Positions 25,970 through 34,157 of a stretch of DNA of 64,000 nucleotides are shown in pieces. Each line of letters starts with the position of its first letter. The stretch's first letter is position 1. The translations under genes were made by a program, and so were the position numbers. The DNA comes from Pseudomonas sp. UBA1879 (GTDB lineage Bacteria > Pseudomonadota > Gammaproteobacteria > Pseudomonadales > Pseudomonadaceae), in NCBI RefSeq assembly GCF_002338065.1, contig NZ_DDHJ01000002.1, positions 187,414 through 251,413 of the forward strand, read 5' to 3'. The notes under the pieces are model-generated. The model was given only the letters and a program-made list of their open reading frames with translations, did no database searches and had not been told where the DNA came from.

Positions 25970-26911
25970 ATGAAGAGATTTATTCGTCAGATCAGTTGCG
26001 GTGTATTGATGCTGAGCAGCACGGCCCTGATGGCGGCTGAGCCCGCCAAGTGTCAGAACGTGCGCATGGGTGTGGTCAACTGGACCGACGTGATTGCTAC
26101 CAGTGCTGTGGCTGAAGTGCTGTTGCAAAACCTGGGCTATGACGTCAAGCAGACCAGCGCGGCACAGCAAATCGTCTTCGGCGGTTTGCGCGACGACCGT
26201 CTGGACGTGTTTCTGGGCTACTGGAAACCGGCGATGGACAAGAACATTGCTCCGTTCGTGGCCGCCAATCAGGTCAAAGTCTTCGACACCCCAAGCATGA
26301 ATGACGCGCAGGCTACCCTGGCCGTCCCGCAATACGTGGCAGATGGCGGGCTGAAAACCTTCGCCGACATCGCCAAATTCAAAGACAAGTTAGGCGGCAA
26401 GATTTACGGCATCGAGCCCGGCACCGGTGCCAACGCCAACATCAAAGGCATGATCGAGAAGAACCAGTTCGGTCTGGGCGGCTTCCAGCTGGTGGAATCT
26501 GGCGAGGCGGGCATGCTTGCCGCGGTGCAACGCGCGACCAAGCGTAACGAGTGGGTAGTGTTCGTGGGCTGGACCCCGCACCCGATGAACATCAACATGA
26601 AGATCGCTTACCTCACCGGAAGCGAAGACGTATTTGGTCCCAATGAAGGCGCGGCGACCGTTTCTGTTGTGACGGCGCCGGATTACGCGTCCCGTTGCCC
26701 GAACGTCAATAAGCTGATGAGCAATCTCAAGTTCACGGCGGCTCAGGAAAGCCAGATGATGGTCCCGATCATGGACCGTAAGGCCCCGAACGACGTCGCC
26801 AAGGCCTGGCTCAAGGATCATCCGGAAGACACCAAGCGCTGGCTGGATGGCGTGACCACGTTTGATGGAAAAGACGCGGCAGCCGCGGTGCAGGTTGCGG
26901 TCAACAAGTAA
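25970..26911 (+). CDS. Choline/betaine/carnitine-type ABC substrate-binding protein (orphan)
   Basis: A protein of 313 residues with GGAG upstream and a signal peptide ending near ALMAA (residue 23). It belongs to the OpuAC family: VRMGVVNWTDVIATSAVAEVLL, the FLGYWKPAM loop and VVFVGWTPHPMNINM supply the tryptophan cage that holds trimethylammonium groups. YGIEPGTGANANIKGMI and the C-terminal DHPEDTKRWLDGVTTF are typical of the ChoX/CbcX/CaiX/BetX set. No permease or ATPase gene is adjacent. In P. aeruginosa some of these proteins (CaiX, BetX) are orphans that feed the CbcWV transporter, which is the likely situation here. The exact ligand is not readable. Confidence 0.88.
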   Translation: MKRFIRQISCGVLMLSSTALMAAEPAKCQNVRMGVVNWTDVIATSAVAEVLLQNLGYDVKQTSAAQQIVFGGLRDDRLDVFLGYWKPAMDKNIAPFVAANQVKVFDTPSMNDAQATLAVPQYVADGGLKTFADIAKFKDKLGGKIYGIEPGTGANANIKGMIEKNQFGLGGFQLVESGEAGMLAAVQRATKRNEWVVFVGWTPHPMNINMKIAYLTGSEDVFGPNEGAATVSVVTAPDYASRCPNVNKLMSNLKFTAAQESQMMVPIMDRKAPNDVAKAWLKDHPEDTKRWLDGVTTFDGKDAAAAVQVAVNK

Positions 26912-27077
26912 GTGCTGAAAGAGGTGGGCTGGACTTCGGTCTACCGCTCGCGATGGGGGGTATCATGGGAATGTTCATCTGTGACCCTCCGTTTCGCGAG
27001 CAAGCTCTCGCCTCCCGGCAATGTCTTTGAACCGCGGCACCCTCCCGAACCCGTTGCCGCACCGGCTGGAGCAGCAA

Positions 27078-28013
27078 ATGCCAACGCATTACCCCCTCTC
27101 GCCGGCGATGGCGGCGTTCGTCGCCAGGACGCTGAGTTTCAGCGTCGATTCTGAAGATATCCCCACGCAACGCCGCGGTTACGCGCGCATGTGCGAAGCC
27201 TTCACCCCGCCGCGCTCGGCGGAGCTTGAGGTCAAGGACTTCACTTTGGCGGGCGTGGCCGTGCGCAGCTATCGACCTCGCCAACTTTCCCTCGAACACC
27301 CGGCACCGTGTGTCGTGTACCTGCACGGCGGCGGGTGGGTGGTCGGCGATCTTGATTCCCATGACTTCCTGACCGCCGCCCTGGCGATTGACCTCAACGC
27401 GGTGGTCATCGCTGTGGACTATCGCCTGGCCCCCGAATACCCGTTTCCCGCTGGCTTCGACGACTGTCTTGAGGTCTGGCACGCTTTGCAGATTCAGGCG
27501 CCACGACTGGATATCGACCCTCAACGCATCGCCATTGCCGGAGACAGTGCCGGTGGCAATCTCGCGGCGGCGGTGTGCCTGGCGTTGCGCGATGCGGGCG
27601 AGCAGCAGCCCGCGGGTCAGGCGCTGATTTATCCGGCACTGGGCGGGGCGGACGACCTTCCGTCGCGTAGCGAATGTTTTGATGCGCCCTTGCTGGCGAC
27701 ATCGGAGCTGGGTCTTTACGAACGTCTTTACCTGCCAACCGGCGAGCGAAGTGGTTACGCGATGCCCCTCACCGCCGCCGACTTTCGCGGGTTGGCCCCA
27801 ACGTTCATCGCCGTCGCACAGTTCGACCCCCTGCGCGATGACGGCGTGTGCTACGAAAAGGCTCTGCGCGAAGCGGGCGTCGCCACCGAATTCGACCCGG
27901 GGTTAGGCCTGGTGCACGGCAGCATCCGGGCCATCGGCCACGCTCCGGAAGTGGATGGGGTGTATCGGCGGCTGGTCAGCGCGTTGCTGGGGTTTTTGCG
28001 TCGCTCGTTGTGA
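27078..28013 (+). CDS. Alpha/beta-hydrolase fold-3 esterase (HSL family)
   Basis: A protein of 311 residues from ATG at 27078, which has GGAG six bases upstream; an earlier ATG at 27021 adds 19 residues and cannot be excluded. HSL/bacterial-lipase-group marks are VVYLHGGGWVVGDL with the oxyanion HGGG at 83-86, GDSAGGNLAA with nucleophile Ser157, AQFDPLRDDG (acid Asp) and LGLVHGS (His). Such enzymes cleave short acyl esters. It is cytosolic with no signal peptide. A decayed half REP (near 26992-27017) lies in its leader. Confidence 0.88.
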   Translation: MPTHYPLSPAMAAFVARTLSFSVDSEDIPTQRRGYARMCEAFTPPRSAELEVKDFTLAGVAVRSYRPRQLSLEHPAPCVVYLHGGGWVVGDLDSHDFLTAALAIDLNAVVIAVDYRLAPEYPFPAGFDDCLEVWHALQIQAPRLDIDPQRIAIAGDSAGGNLAAAVCLALRDAGEQQPAGQALIYPALGGADDLPSRSECFDAPLLATSELGLYERLYLPTGERSGYAMPLTAADFRGLAPTFIAVAQFDPLRDDGVCYEKALREAGVATEFDPGLGLVHGSIRAIGHAPEVDGVYRRLVSALLGFLRRSL

Positions 28014-28552
28014 GCGCGGGCACCGGCATCTGCGCGGAAGGCGTAAGAGTGTCGCTGGCCCGCAATCGGCCTAGGGTCGCGCTCGACCGAAACGGCAGTA
28101 AAACCAGACACTCTCGTCAGACGCCCCGCCTTTATCGAATTCGCTGCCGCCGCGCAGCAGATCGCGAGCCAGCTCACGCCTACAGGACCTGCGCAAACGC
28201 TTTAGGCGAGAGCGTGCTCGCGATGGCTGTTGAACGGCGCTCCCACCCCCCTAAAACTGTACACAGGCTTGTTTGCACTGCTTTCCCTGGGTGAGGCAAC
28301 TCGTCACGCGACAAAAGACCACGCAGGGGAAGTGCCGAAATGGGACTACTCTTCTTTTAATGTCGGCTGACCTGAATCAATGTCTTACACGCAATGAATT
28401 GATCCAGTGGCTTGACGCAACGCCCGTATGGTCGTTTGCCTGAGCGTGAAATCAAAAAGAACAATCGCACAGCGTCGTACTCAATACACCGTGGGGGCAG
28501 TCGCTGAGGCCCGCGTGCTTGCAGCCGGTTTCACCTGATGAGAGGAAGACCT
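28014..28552. other. Intergenic region, 539 bp, with decayed REP and cio promoter
   Basis: No credible gene. About 28155-28250 resembles a worn REP doublet (GATCGCGAGCCAGCTCACGCC and a later GCGTGCTCGCGATGG). The last 200 bp should hold the promoter of the cio operon, including the Anr-like site at 28367-28380. Confidence 0.45.
28367..28380. promoter_or_regulatory. Candidate Anr/FNR-type site upstream of cioA
   Basis: CTGAC-CTGA-ATCAA matches eight of ten fixed positions of the Anr consensus TTGAT-N4-ATCAA, with a perfect right half. It is about 173 bp before the cioA start. Anr control of cioAB is known in P. aeruginosa; the site here is inference. Confidence 0.35.
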
Positions 28553-29992
28553 ATGTTCGGTTTAGAGGCGCTCGATCTCGCCCGAATCCAGTTTGCGTTC
28601 ACTGTTTCGTTTCACATTCTCTTCCCTGCCATCACCATCGGTCTGGCGAGCTTCCTCGCGGTGCTCGAAGGTCTGTGGCTCAAGACCCATGACGACACCT
28701 ACCGCGACCTGTACCACTTCTGGTCAAAGATCTTCGCCGTCAACTTCGGCATGGGCGTGGTGTCCGGGTTGGTCATGGCGTACGAGTTCGGCACCAACTG
28801 GAGTCGCTTCTCCGACTTCGCCGGGGCGGTCACCGGGCCGTTGCTGACCTATGAAGTGCTCACGGCGTTCTTCCTCGAAGCGGGCTTTCTGGGCGTCATG
28901 CTGTTCGGCTGGAACCGTGTGGGCCGTGGCCTGCACTTCTTCGCGACCGTCATGGTGGCCATCGGCACGTTGATTTCCACGTTCTGGATTCTCGCGTCCA
29001 ACAGCTGGATGCAAACCCCTCAAGGCTTCGAAATCGTCGACGGTCGCGTGATCCCGGTGGATTGGCTGGCCGTGATCTTCAACCCCTCATTCCCCTATCG
29101 CTTGCTGCACATGGCGATCGCTGCGTTCGTCGCGACAGCCTTCTTCGTTGGCGCGTCGGCGGCCTGGCATTTGCTGCGCGGTCGAGACAACCCGGCCATT
29201 CGCCGCATGCTGTCGATGGCCATGTGGATGGCGCTGATCGTGGCACCGATTCAGGCAATGGTCGGCGATGCTCACGGGTTGAATACGCTGGAACACCAGC
29301 CTGCCAAAATTGCGGCGATCGAGGGGCACTGGGAAAACGTCGGTGACGAACCCACGCCGCTGATCCTGTTCGGCATCCCGGACATGAAAGAAGAACGCAC
29401 CAAATACGCGGTTGAGATTCCCTACCTCGGCAGCCTCATCCTGACCCACAGCCTGGACAAGCAAATCCCCGCGCTGAAGTCATTCCCGCCCGAGGACCGG
29501 CCTAATTCGCTGATCGTGTTCTGGTCGTTCCGGGTCATGGTCGCGCTGGGAATGCTGATGATCGCCGTCGGCCTGTGGAGTGCCTGGCTGCGCTGGCGTG
29601 GCGGGTTGTTCACCAACCGGCTGTTTTTGCGGCTGGTCATGTGCATGGGGCCGGCGGGGCTGATCGCGATACTGGCGGGGTGGTTCACCACCGAAATCGG
29701 CCGCCAGCCGTGGGTCGTCTATGGGCTGATGCGCACCGCCCATGCCTCGTCGAGCCACAGCGTCGAGCAGCTGAGCATCACCCTGGTGCTGTTCGTAGTG
29801 GTCTATTTCATGCTGTTCGGCACCGGTTTCGGCTACATGATGCGCTTGGTGCGCAAAGGACCGAAGACCCATGAAAGCGAGAACACCCCACCCGGCGGGC
29901 CGGGCCAGAAACGCACGCCAGCACGTCCGCTGTCGGCTGCCGATGAAAGCAGCACCGACGATCGCAAAGACCGCCTGACCGAGGGGAACTGA
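28553..29992 (+). CDS. cioA: Cyanide-insensitive bd-type quinol oxidase, subunit I
   Basis: A protein of 479 residues starting at MFGLEALDLARIQF with GAGGAAG upstream. It is the haem-bearing quinol oxidase subunit in the inner membrane, passing electrons from ubiquinol to oxygen. Seen: the His-bearing start FTVSFHILFPAITIGLASFLA, NFGMGVVSGLVMAYEFGTNW, ADAHGLN-like VGDAHGLNTLEHQPAKIAAIEGHW, and TEIGRQPWVVYGLMRT, the quinol-side GRQPW motif. The Q-loop between these is short, as in the CioA branch rather than E. coli CydA. It is first of three genes; cioB follows after three bases. Expression under low oxygen or respiratory inhibition is expected from relatives. Confidence 0.95.
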   Translation: MFGLEALDLARIQFAFTVSFHILFPAITIGLASFLAVLEGLWLKTHDDTYRDLYHFWSKIFAVNFGMGVVSGLVMAYEFGTNWSRFSDFAGAVTGPLLTYEVLTAFFLEAGFLGVMLFGWNRVGRGLHFFATVMVAIGTLISTFWILASNSWMQTPQGFEIVDGRVIPVDWLAVIFNPSFPYRLLHMAIAAFVATAFFVGASAAWHLLRGRDNPAIRRMLSMAMWMALIVAPIQAMVGDAHGLNTLEHQPAKIAAIEGHWENVGDEPTPLILFGIPDMKEERTKYAVEIPYLGSLILTHSLDKQIPALKSFPPEDRPNSLIVFWSFRVMVALGMLMIAVGLWSAWLRWRGGLFTNRLFLRLVMCMGPAGLIAILAGWFTTEIGRQPWVVYGLMRTAHASSSHSVEQLSITLVLFVVVYFMLFGTGFGYMMRLVRKGPKTHESENTPPGGPGQKRTPARPLSAADESSTDDRKDRLTEGN

Positions 29993-29995
29993 GCC

Positions 29996-31003
29996 ATGGG
30001 TATTGATCTGCCACTCATCTGGGCCGTCATCATCATCTTCGGCATCATGATGTACGTCGTCATGGACGGCTTTGACTTGGGCATCGGGATCCTCTTCCCT
30101 TTCATGAAGGACAAGACCGACCGTGACGTGATGATGAACACCGTTGCGCCGGTCTGGGACGGCAACGAAACCTGGCTGGTGCTGGGCGGCGCGGGGTTGT
30201 TTGGCGCCTTTCCGCTGGCTTACTCGGTGGTGCTGGAGGCCTTGTACCTGCCGCTGATCCTGATGCTGATCGGGCTGATTTTTCGCGGCGTGGCATTCGA
30301 GTTCCGCTTCAAGGCGACCGATGAAAAACGTCACCTCTGGGACAAGGCGTTCATCGGCGGCTCGCTGGTGGCGACGTTCTTTCAAGGGGTGGCGCTGGGT
30401 GCGTTCATCGATGGCATCCCGGTGGTCAATCGTGCCTATGCCGGTGGCGGGCTGGATTGGCTGACACCGTTCTCCCTCTTCTGTGGACTGGCATTGATCG
30501 TGGCCTATGCGCTGCTCGGCTGCACTTGGCTGATCATGAAAACCGAGGGCGCTTTACAGAAGGCGATGCATGATCTGGCGCGCCCGCTGGCATTAGGGAC
30601 ACTGGTGGTAATGGGCATTGTCAGCCTGTGGACGCCGCTGGCCCATCACGACATCGCCGAGCGCTGGTTCAGTCCGTCCAATCTGATCTGGTTCATGCCA
30701 GTGCCGGCGCTGGTGTTGGTGACGATGTACGGGCTGTTCAAGGCGGTCGCACGCAACGCGCATTACACGCCGTTCCTGCTGACGCTGGTGCTGATCTTCC
30801 TGGGTTACAGCGGGCTGGGCATCAGCTTGTGGCCGAACATCGTGCCGCCGTCGATCTCAATCTGGGACGCAGCATCGCCGCCGCAAAGCCAAGGCTTCAT
30901 GCTGGTCGGGACGCTGTTCATCTTGCCGTTCATCCTGGGTTACACCTTCTGGAGCTACTACGTGTTCCGCGGCAAGGTCACCCACGAACACGGTTATCAC
31001 TAG
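29996..31003 (+). CDS. cioB: Cyanide-insensitive bd-type quinol oxidase, subunit II
   Basis: A protein of 335 residues, about eight to nine hydrophobic segments, of the CydB family. The N-terminal block DLPLIWAVIIIFGIMMYVVMDGFDLGIGILFPF and VAPVWDGNETWLVLGGAGLFGAFPLAYS are diagnostic. PPSISIWDAASPPQSQGFMLVGTLFILPFILGYTFWSYYVFRGKV closes the protein. It forms the oxidase heterodimer with CioA. GAGGGGAACTG precedes the start. The next gene begins 12 bases after the stop. Confidence 0.95.
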   Translation: MGIDLPLIWAVIIIFGIMMYVVMDGFDLGIGILFPFMKDKTDRDVMMNTVAPVWDGNETWLVLGGAGLFGAFPLAYSVVLEALYLPLILMLIGLIFRGVAFEFRFKATDEKRHLWDKAFIGGSLVATFFQGVALGAFIDGIPVVNRAYAGGGLDWLTPFSLFCGLALIVAYALLGCTWLIMKTEGALQKAMHDLARPLALGTLVVMGIVSLWTPLAHHDIAERWFSPSNLIWFMPVPALVLVTMYGLFKAVARNAHYTPFLLTLVLIFLGYSGLGISLWPNIVPPSISIWDAASPPQSQGFMLVGTLFILPFILGYTFWSYYVFRGKVTHEHGYH

Positions 31004-31015
31004 GAGGGCAGGGCC

Positions 31016-31183
31016 ATGAACGGCAAGGGTTCGCTGAGTGAACACGAAGGCGAGGCAAAAAAGCCGCTCTGGCAGCGACTGGGCTGGCTGGTGGTGATTT
31101 GGTCAGGCAGCGTGTTGGTACTGTTCGTATTCGCGATGTTGTTGCGGATGTTTATGACGGCGGCGGGGATGAAGACGCACTGA
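31016..31183 (+). CDS. Small bd-oxidase-associated membrane protein (DUF2474-like, CydX analogue)
   Basis: A protein of 55 residues, MNGKGSLSEHEGEAKKPLWQ at the start, then one membrane helix (about 23-44) and a short tail ending MKTH. AGGAGGGCAGGGCC just upstream gives a strong ribosome site, and it starts 12 bases after cioB. Small single-helix proteins of this type follow cioAB in many proteobacteria and are annotated DUF2474; E. coli CydX, which stabilises the haems of the oxidase, is the functional parallel. The membrane helix preceded by W-Q-R-L-G-W fits that family. The role in Cio is inferred from position. Confidence 0.8.
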   Translation: MNGKGSLSEHEGEAKKPLWQRLGWLVVIWSGSVLVLFVFAMLLRMFMTAAGMKTH

Positions 31184-31209
31184 ATTGGCACCATTGTCGG
31201 GTTCGATAT

Positions 31210-31300
31210 TGTGGGAGCCGGCTTGCTGGCGAAGGCGGTGCATCAGTGACAAATGCATTGCCTGAGACCCCGCCTTCGCCAGCAAGCCGGCTCCCACAGG
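31210..31300. repeat. REP doublet (REPIN), GGAGCCGGCTTGCTGGCGAA class
   Basis: Inverted near-identical arms starting TGTGGGAGCCGGC at 31210 and closing with GGCTCCCACAGG at 31300, 91 bp overall. It lies between the cio operon and converging rlmG. Confidence 0.9.
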
Positions 31301-31324
31301 GAAGAATCTCACTGGCCTGGTGAT

Positions 31325-32449
31325 TTATTTGCGGGCTTTGAGAATCACGAACTTCGGCGTCGCCGCCACCTGTTCCACCCCTCGGAACAACCGCGCCAGC
31401 TTGGCGTGGTACCCCAAATGCCGGTTACCCACAATGTACAACGCGCCGCCTGTCACCAGTGCCGAGCGCGCCTGCTGGAACATGCGCCAGGCGAGAAAAT
31501 CCCCGACAACCTGTTGTTGGTGAAAGGGCGGATTGCACAGCACAACATCCAGCGAATCCGGTTCCTGACCCGCCAGGCCGTCAGCCGCCCGGATCTCCAC
31601 CTCACGCTCACCCAACGCCAGTTGCCAGTTCTCCTGCGCGGATTTCACCGCCATGAATGACTCGTCCACCAGCGTGTAGTGTGCGTCCGGGTTGGCCAGC
31701 GCACTGGCAATCGCCAACACCCCGTTGCCACAGCCCAAATCCGCCACGCGTCCGGAACCGAGATTTGTCGGGAGATGGGGTAGAAAGGCGCGGGTGCCGA
31801 TATCCAGGCCGTCGCGGCAGAACACGTTGGCGTGGTTGATCAGCTCGATCTTCGGCTCGTCCAGCGTGTAGCGGGTGGGGAAGGGCGAAGGCTGATAAGC
31901 CTTGGGTTCCGGCGTGCAAAACAGCAGGCGGGCTTTTTTGACGGCCAATGACGCCTGCACCGGCCCGATGTAATCCGCCATCAGCTCACCCGCCGAGCGC
32001 GGCAGGTGTTTGATCATGCCCCCGGCCACCACCCTGGCGTCCGGCGCCAGTTGGCCTTGCAGGCGAATGAGCTGTTCTTCCAGCAGCGCCAGGGTCTTGG
32101 GCACGCGAATCAGCACCCAGTCGAACGGCCCTTGGAGCGGTTCGCTGGCCGGGATCACGGGCACTGCGTCGTAAGCCTGCCCGTTGCGCACCAGGTTTTT
32201 CTCCAGCGCCTGCACCCCAAGAAACGAGTCCGTGCTGCTGAACACTGCCGCGTGCGGAGCAAGGCTGGCCGCCAGCGCACCGAAGCTGTCGTTGAGAATC
32301 AGCACACGGGTTTGCAGGCTCAGGCCGTGCTCTGCGAGGTGGCTGAGCAGGTATTCGTCAGCCGCGTCGAAGGCCTGCAAGGGTTCATCTGACTGCTCCG
32401 GCTGGCGAATCAGATCGAGCTGGGCGAAAGGCGTGGTAAGCAGGGGCAT
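31325..32449 (-). CDS. rlmG: 23S rRNA (guanine-1835-N2)-methyltransferase
   Basis: A protein of 374 residues, matching RlmG (YgjO). The N-terminal half is a degenerate methyltransferase-like domain that helps recognise RNA (DEPLQAFDAADEYLLSHLAEH). The C-terminal half is the catalytic domain with VADLGCGNGVLAIASAL (SAM site), YTLVDESFMAVKSAQENW and LCNPPFHQQQ (the N-P-P-F motif of exocyclic amine methyltransferases). It modifies G1835 of 23S rRNA before assembly is complete. RsmC shares the layout but acts on 16S rRNA; the N-terminal half favours RlmG. It is a single gene flanked by a REP doublet. Confidence 0.88.
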   Translation of the reverse strand: MPLLTTPFAQLDLIRQPEQSDEPLQAFDAADEYLLSHLAEHGLSLQTRVLILNDSFGALAASLAPHAAVFSSTDSFLGVQALEKNLVRNGQAYDAVPVIPASEPLQGPFDWVLIRVPKTLALLEEQLIRLQGQLAPDARVVAGGMIKHLPRSAGELMADYIGPVQASLAVKKARLLFCTPEPKAYQPSPFPTRYTLDEPKIELINHANVFCRDGLDIGTRAFLPHLPTNLGSGRVADLGCGNGVLAIASALANPDAHYTLVDESFMAVKSAQENWQLALGEREVEIRAADGLAGQEPDSLDVVLCNPPFHQQQVVGDFLAWRMFQQARSALVTGGALYIVGNRHLGYHAKLARLFRGVEQVAATPKFVILKARK

Positions 32450-32604
32450 GGGCTGGAGAATTCCATTCGTGGGCGACGCGATTGGCGGCTTGGTGCACCT
32501 GGACGACGCACCCTTGCCAGCGGACTCGCGAAACCCGCGATTTTACGTGGTTTTCCATCGGCTTAGCACCCAGGCTTTTCAGAGAGCGCTCTCTGACTCG
32601 GCCC

Positions 32605-32859
32605 TCATGGCCGGAATACTCCATGCAGCGCAGCTTGCACGACGGCCGACGTTTTGTTGCTCACTCCCATTTTTCGTATGGCGCTGCCAATGTGGAAATT
32701 CACCGTTCGGATTTTCACGTCCAGAATCAGCGCGACTTCCGCGGCCGTCTTGCCTTCGGCCGACCATTTCAGCACTTCGATTTCCCGAAGCGTTAGCCCG
32801 CTGTGCACCAGGGCGACGGCCTTACTCATCTGTAGCAAATCCAGTCTCAAGTGTTCCAT
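32605..32859 (-). CDS. Free-standing LuxR-type HTH domain
   Basis: A protein of 84 residues from ATG at 32859 with GGAGG six bases upstream; GTG one codon earlier is too close to that site. Almost all of it is a GerE/LuxR helix-turn-helix: GLTLREIEVLKWSAEGKTAAEVALIL, then RTVNFHIGSAIRKMGVSNKTSAVVQAA. These include the recognition-helix residues shared with quorum-sensing LuxR proteins. There is no autoinducer-binding or receiver domain upstream in any frame, and the ribosome site is intact, so it looks like a real small gene rather than a stub. Small LuxR-type proteins such as this can bind DNA alone or interfere with full-length regulators. Confidence 0.8.
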   Translation of the reverse strand: MEHLRLDLLQMSKAVALVHSGLTLREIEVLKWSAEGKTAAEVALILDVKIRTVNFHIGSAIRKMGVSNKTSAVVQAALHGVFRP

Positions 32860-33200
32860 CACAAGCCTCCATGCCCGAGCAAAAGTGAACGTCGTTTTGA
32901 TGGAAGTCTAGGTAAGGAATCGCCGGGCAATCAGTCACAGCGTGGGTGAGACGGATGAGTGGGGAAGCGGCTCTTGTCCGACACATTCTCTAAGTCTTCT
33001 GAATTCAATCGCTTACGTGCGCCCGAATTCGATCTCAGTATCGGTCGCGATAACCTCCATCGCGAAATGCTCTAAAAATCCACACGAATGCATCGGGCCG
33101 CCGCGTGATCCGATACCACTACAAACCCGCAGTGTTTATCGACGTCGGTTTGCGGGAAACTGGGCGCTCTTGAATGAGTGACAGGAGCCAGGAGCGCCCC
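32860..33200. other. Divergent intergenic region, 341 bp, with two dyads
   Basis: It separates the LuxR-type gene from the fpr-like gene. TCGCGAT-N7-ATCGCGA at 33045-33065 is a perfect dyad suited to a regulator. CCCGCA (33126-33131) and TGCGGG (33151-33156) could form a leader hairpin 45 bp before the fpr-like start. No gene is visible. Confidence 0.45.
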
Positions 33201-33977
33201 ATGACCGCCAGTGCAGAGAAGTTCACCCGGCAAACATTGCTCAACGTCACGCCGTTGACCCCGAGTCTGTTCACCTTGCGCACCACCCGCGATCCGGGTT
33301 TTCGCTTCACGGCCGGACAATTCGTGCGGTTGGGCGTGACCAAGGTCGACGGCAGCACGGTGTGGCGGGCGTATTCGGTGGTGTCGTCGCCCTTCGATGA
33401 GTTTCTCGAGTTCCTCTCCATCGTCGTGCCCGGCGGCGAGTTCACCAGCGAGCTGAGTCGGCTGCGCGAGGGCGACACGTTAATGGTCGAAAAACAGGCC
33501 ACAGGTTTCCTGACCCTCGACCGCTTCACTGATGGTCGTGACCTATGGATGCTTTCAACGGGCACGGGCGTGGCGCCGTTTCTGTCGATCCTGCAGAACT
33601 TTGAAGTGTGGGAAAAATTCGAGCGCATCATTCTGGTGTACAGCGTCCGTGAGGCCAAAGAACTCGCCTATCAGGACCTGATCGCCGAGTTGACCCAGCG
33701 CGAATACCTCGCAGAATACGCCCACAAGTTTCATTTCATCGCCACGGTCACCCGTGAAGATCACCCTGGCGCGCTCAATGGCCGGATCACGACGCTGATT
33801 GAAACCGGCGAGCTGGAAAAGGCAGCGGGCGTAGCGCTGACCCCTGAGCATTCACGGGTGATGATCTGCGGCAACCCGCAAATGATTGATGACACCCGAG
33901 CCGTGCTCAAAACTCGCGACATGCGTCTGGCCCTGACCCGCAAGCCGGGACAGGTGGCGGTGGAGAATTATTGGTAA
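33201..33977 (+). CDS. fpr: Ferredoxin/flavodoxin--NADP reductase (FprB-like)
   Basis: A protein of 258 residues starting at MTASAEKFTRQTLLN, with GGAG upstream; an extra nine residues from 33174 are not family-like. FAD site RAYSVVSSP, with GGEFTSEL as the phosphate loop; NADP site LSTGTGVAPFLSIL, LVYSVREAKELAY and VMICGNPQMIDD. The C-terminus ends in a Trp (VAVENYW), a subtype difference from plant enzymes with Tyr. Bacterial Fpr moves electrons between NADPH and ferredoxin or flavodoxin for iron-sulfur repair and oxidative stress. The N-terminus differs from the FprA branch, so FprB is the better fit. Confidence 0.88.
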   Translation: MTASAEKFTRQTLLNVTPLTPSLFTLRTTRDPGFRFTAGQFVRLGVTKVDGSTVWRAYSVVSSPFDEFLEFLSIVVPGGEFTSELSRLREGDTLMVEKQATGFLTLDRFTDGRDLWMLSTGTGVAPFLSILQNFEVWEKFERIILVYSVREAKELAYQDLIAELTQREYLAEYAHKFHFIATVTREDHPGALNGRITTLIETGELEKAAGVALTPEHSRVMICGNPQMIDDTRAVLKTRDMRLALTRKPGQVAVENYW

Positions 33978-34019
33978 GGGTAACCGGTCGATGGCGAAGA
34001 GTTTTGAAGAACACACATC

Positions 34020-34112
34020 TGTGACAGTGAGCTTGCTCTCGAAGGCTCACGTGCATCTGCCGTAGATCCGGTGGATGCACTGACCCTCTCGTGAGCAAGC
34101 TCACTCCCACAG
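34020..34112. repeat. REP doublet (REPIN), GTGAGCTTGCTC class
   Basis: The left arm CAGTGAGCTTGCTCTCGAAG and right arm CTCGTGAGCAAGCTCACTCC are imperfect inverted copies, 93 bp overall, between converging fpr-like and mscL genes. Closest to the doublet at 405-501. Confidence 0.82.
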
Positions 34113-34157
34113 ATCATTCAGCAAAGGGTGGGAGCGGTGTAGGACAGAGGTTGCGGA

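Noticed and set aside
26992..27017. A half REP-like sequence in the esterase leader
   Set aside because: Only one worn arm (TTCGCGAGCAAGCTCTCGCC) is seen, so it is not listed as an element.
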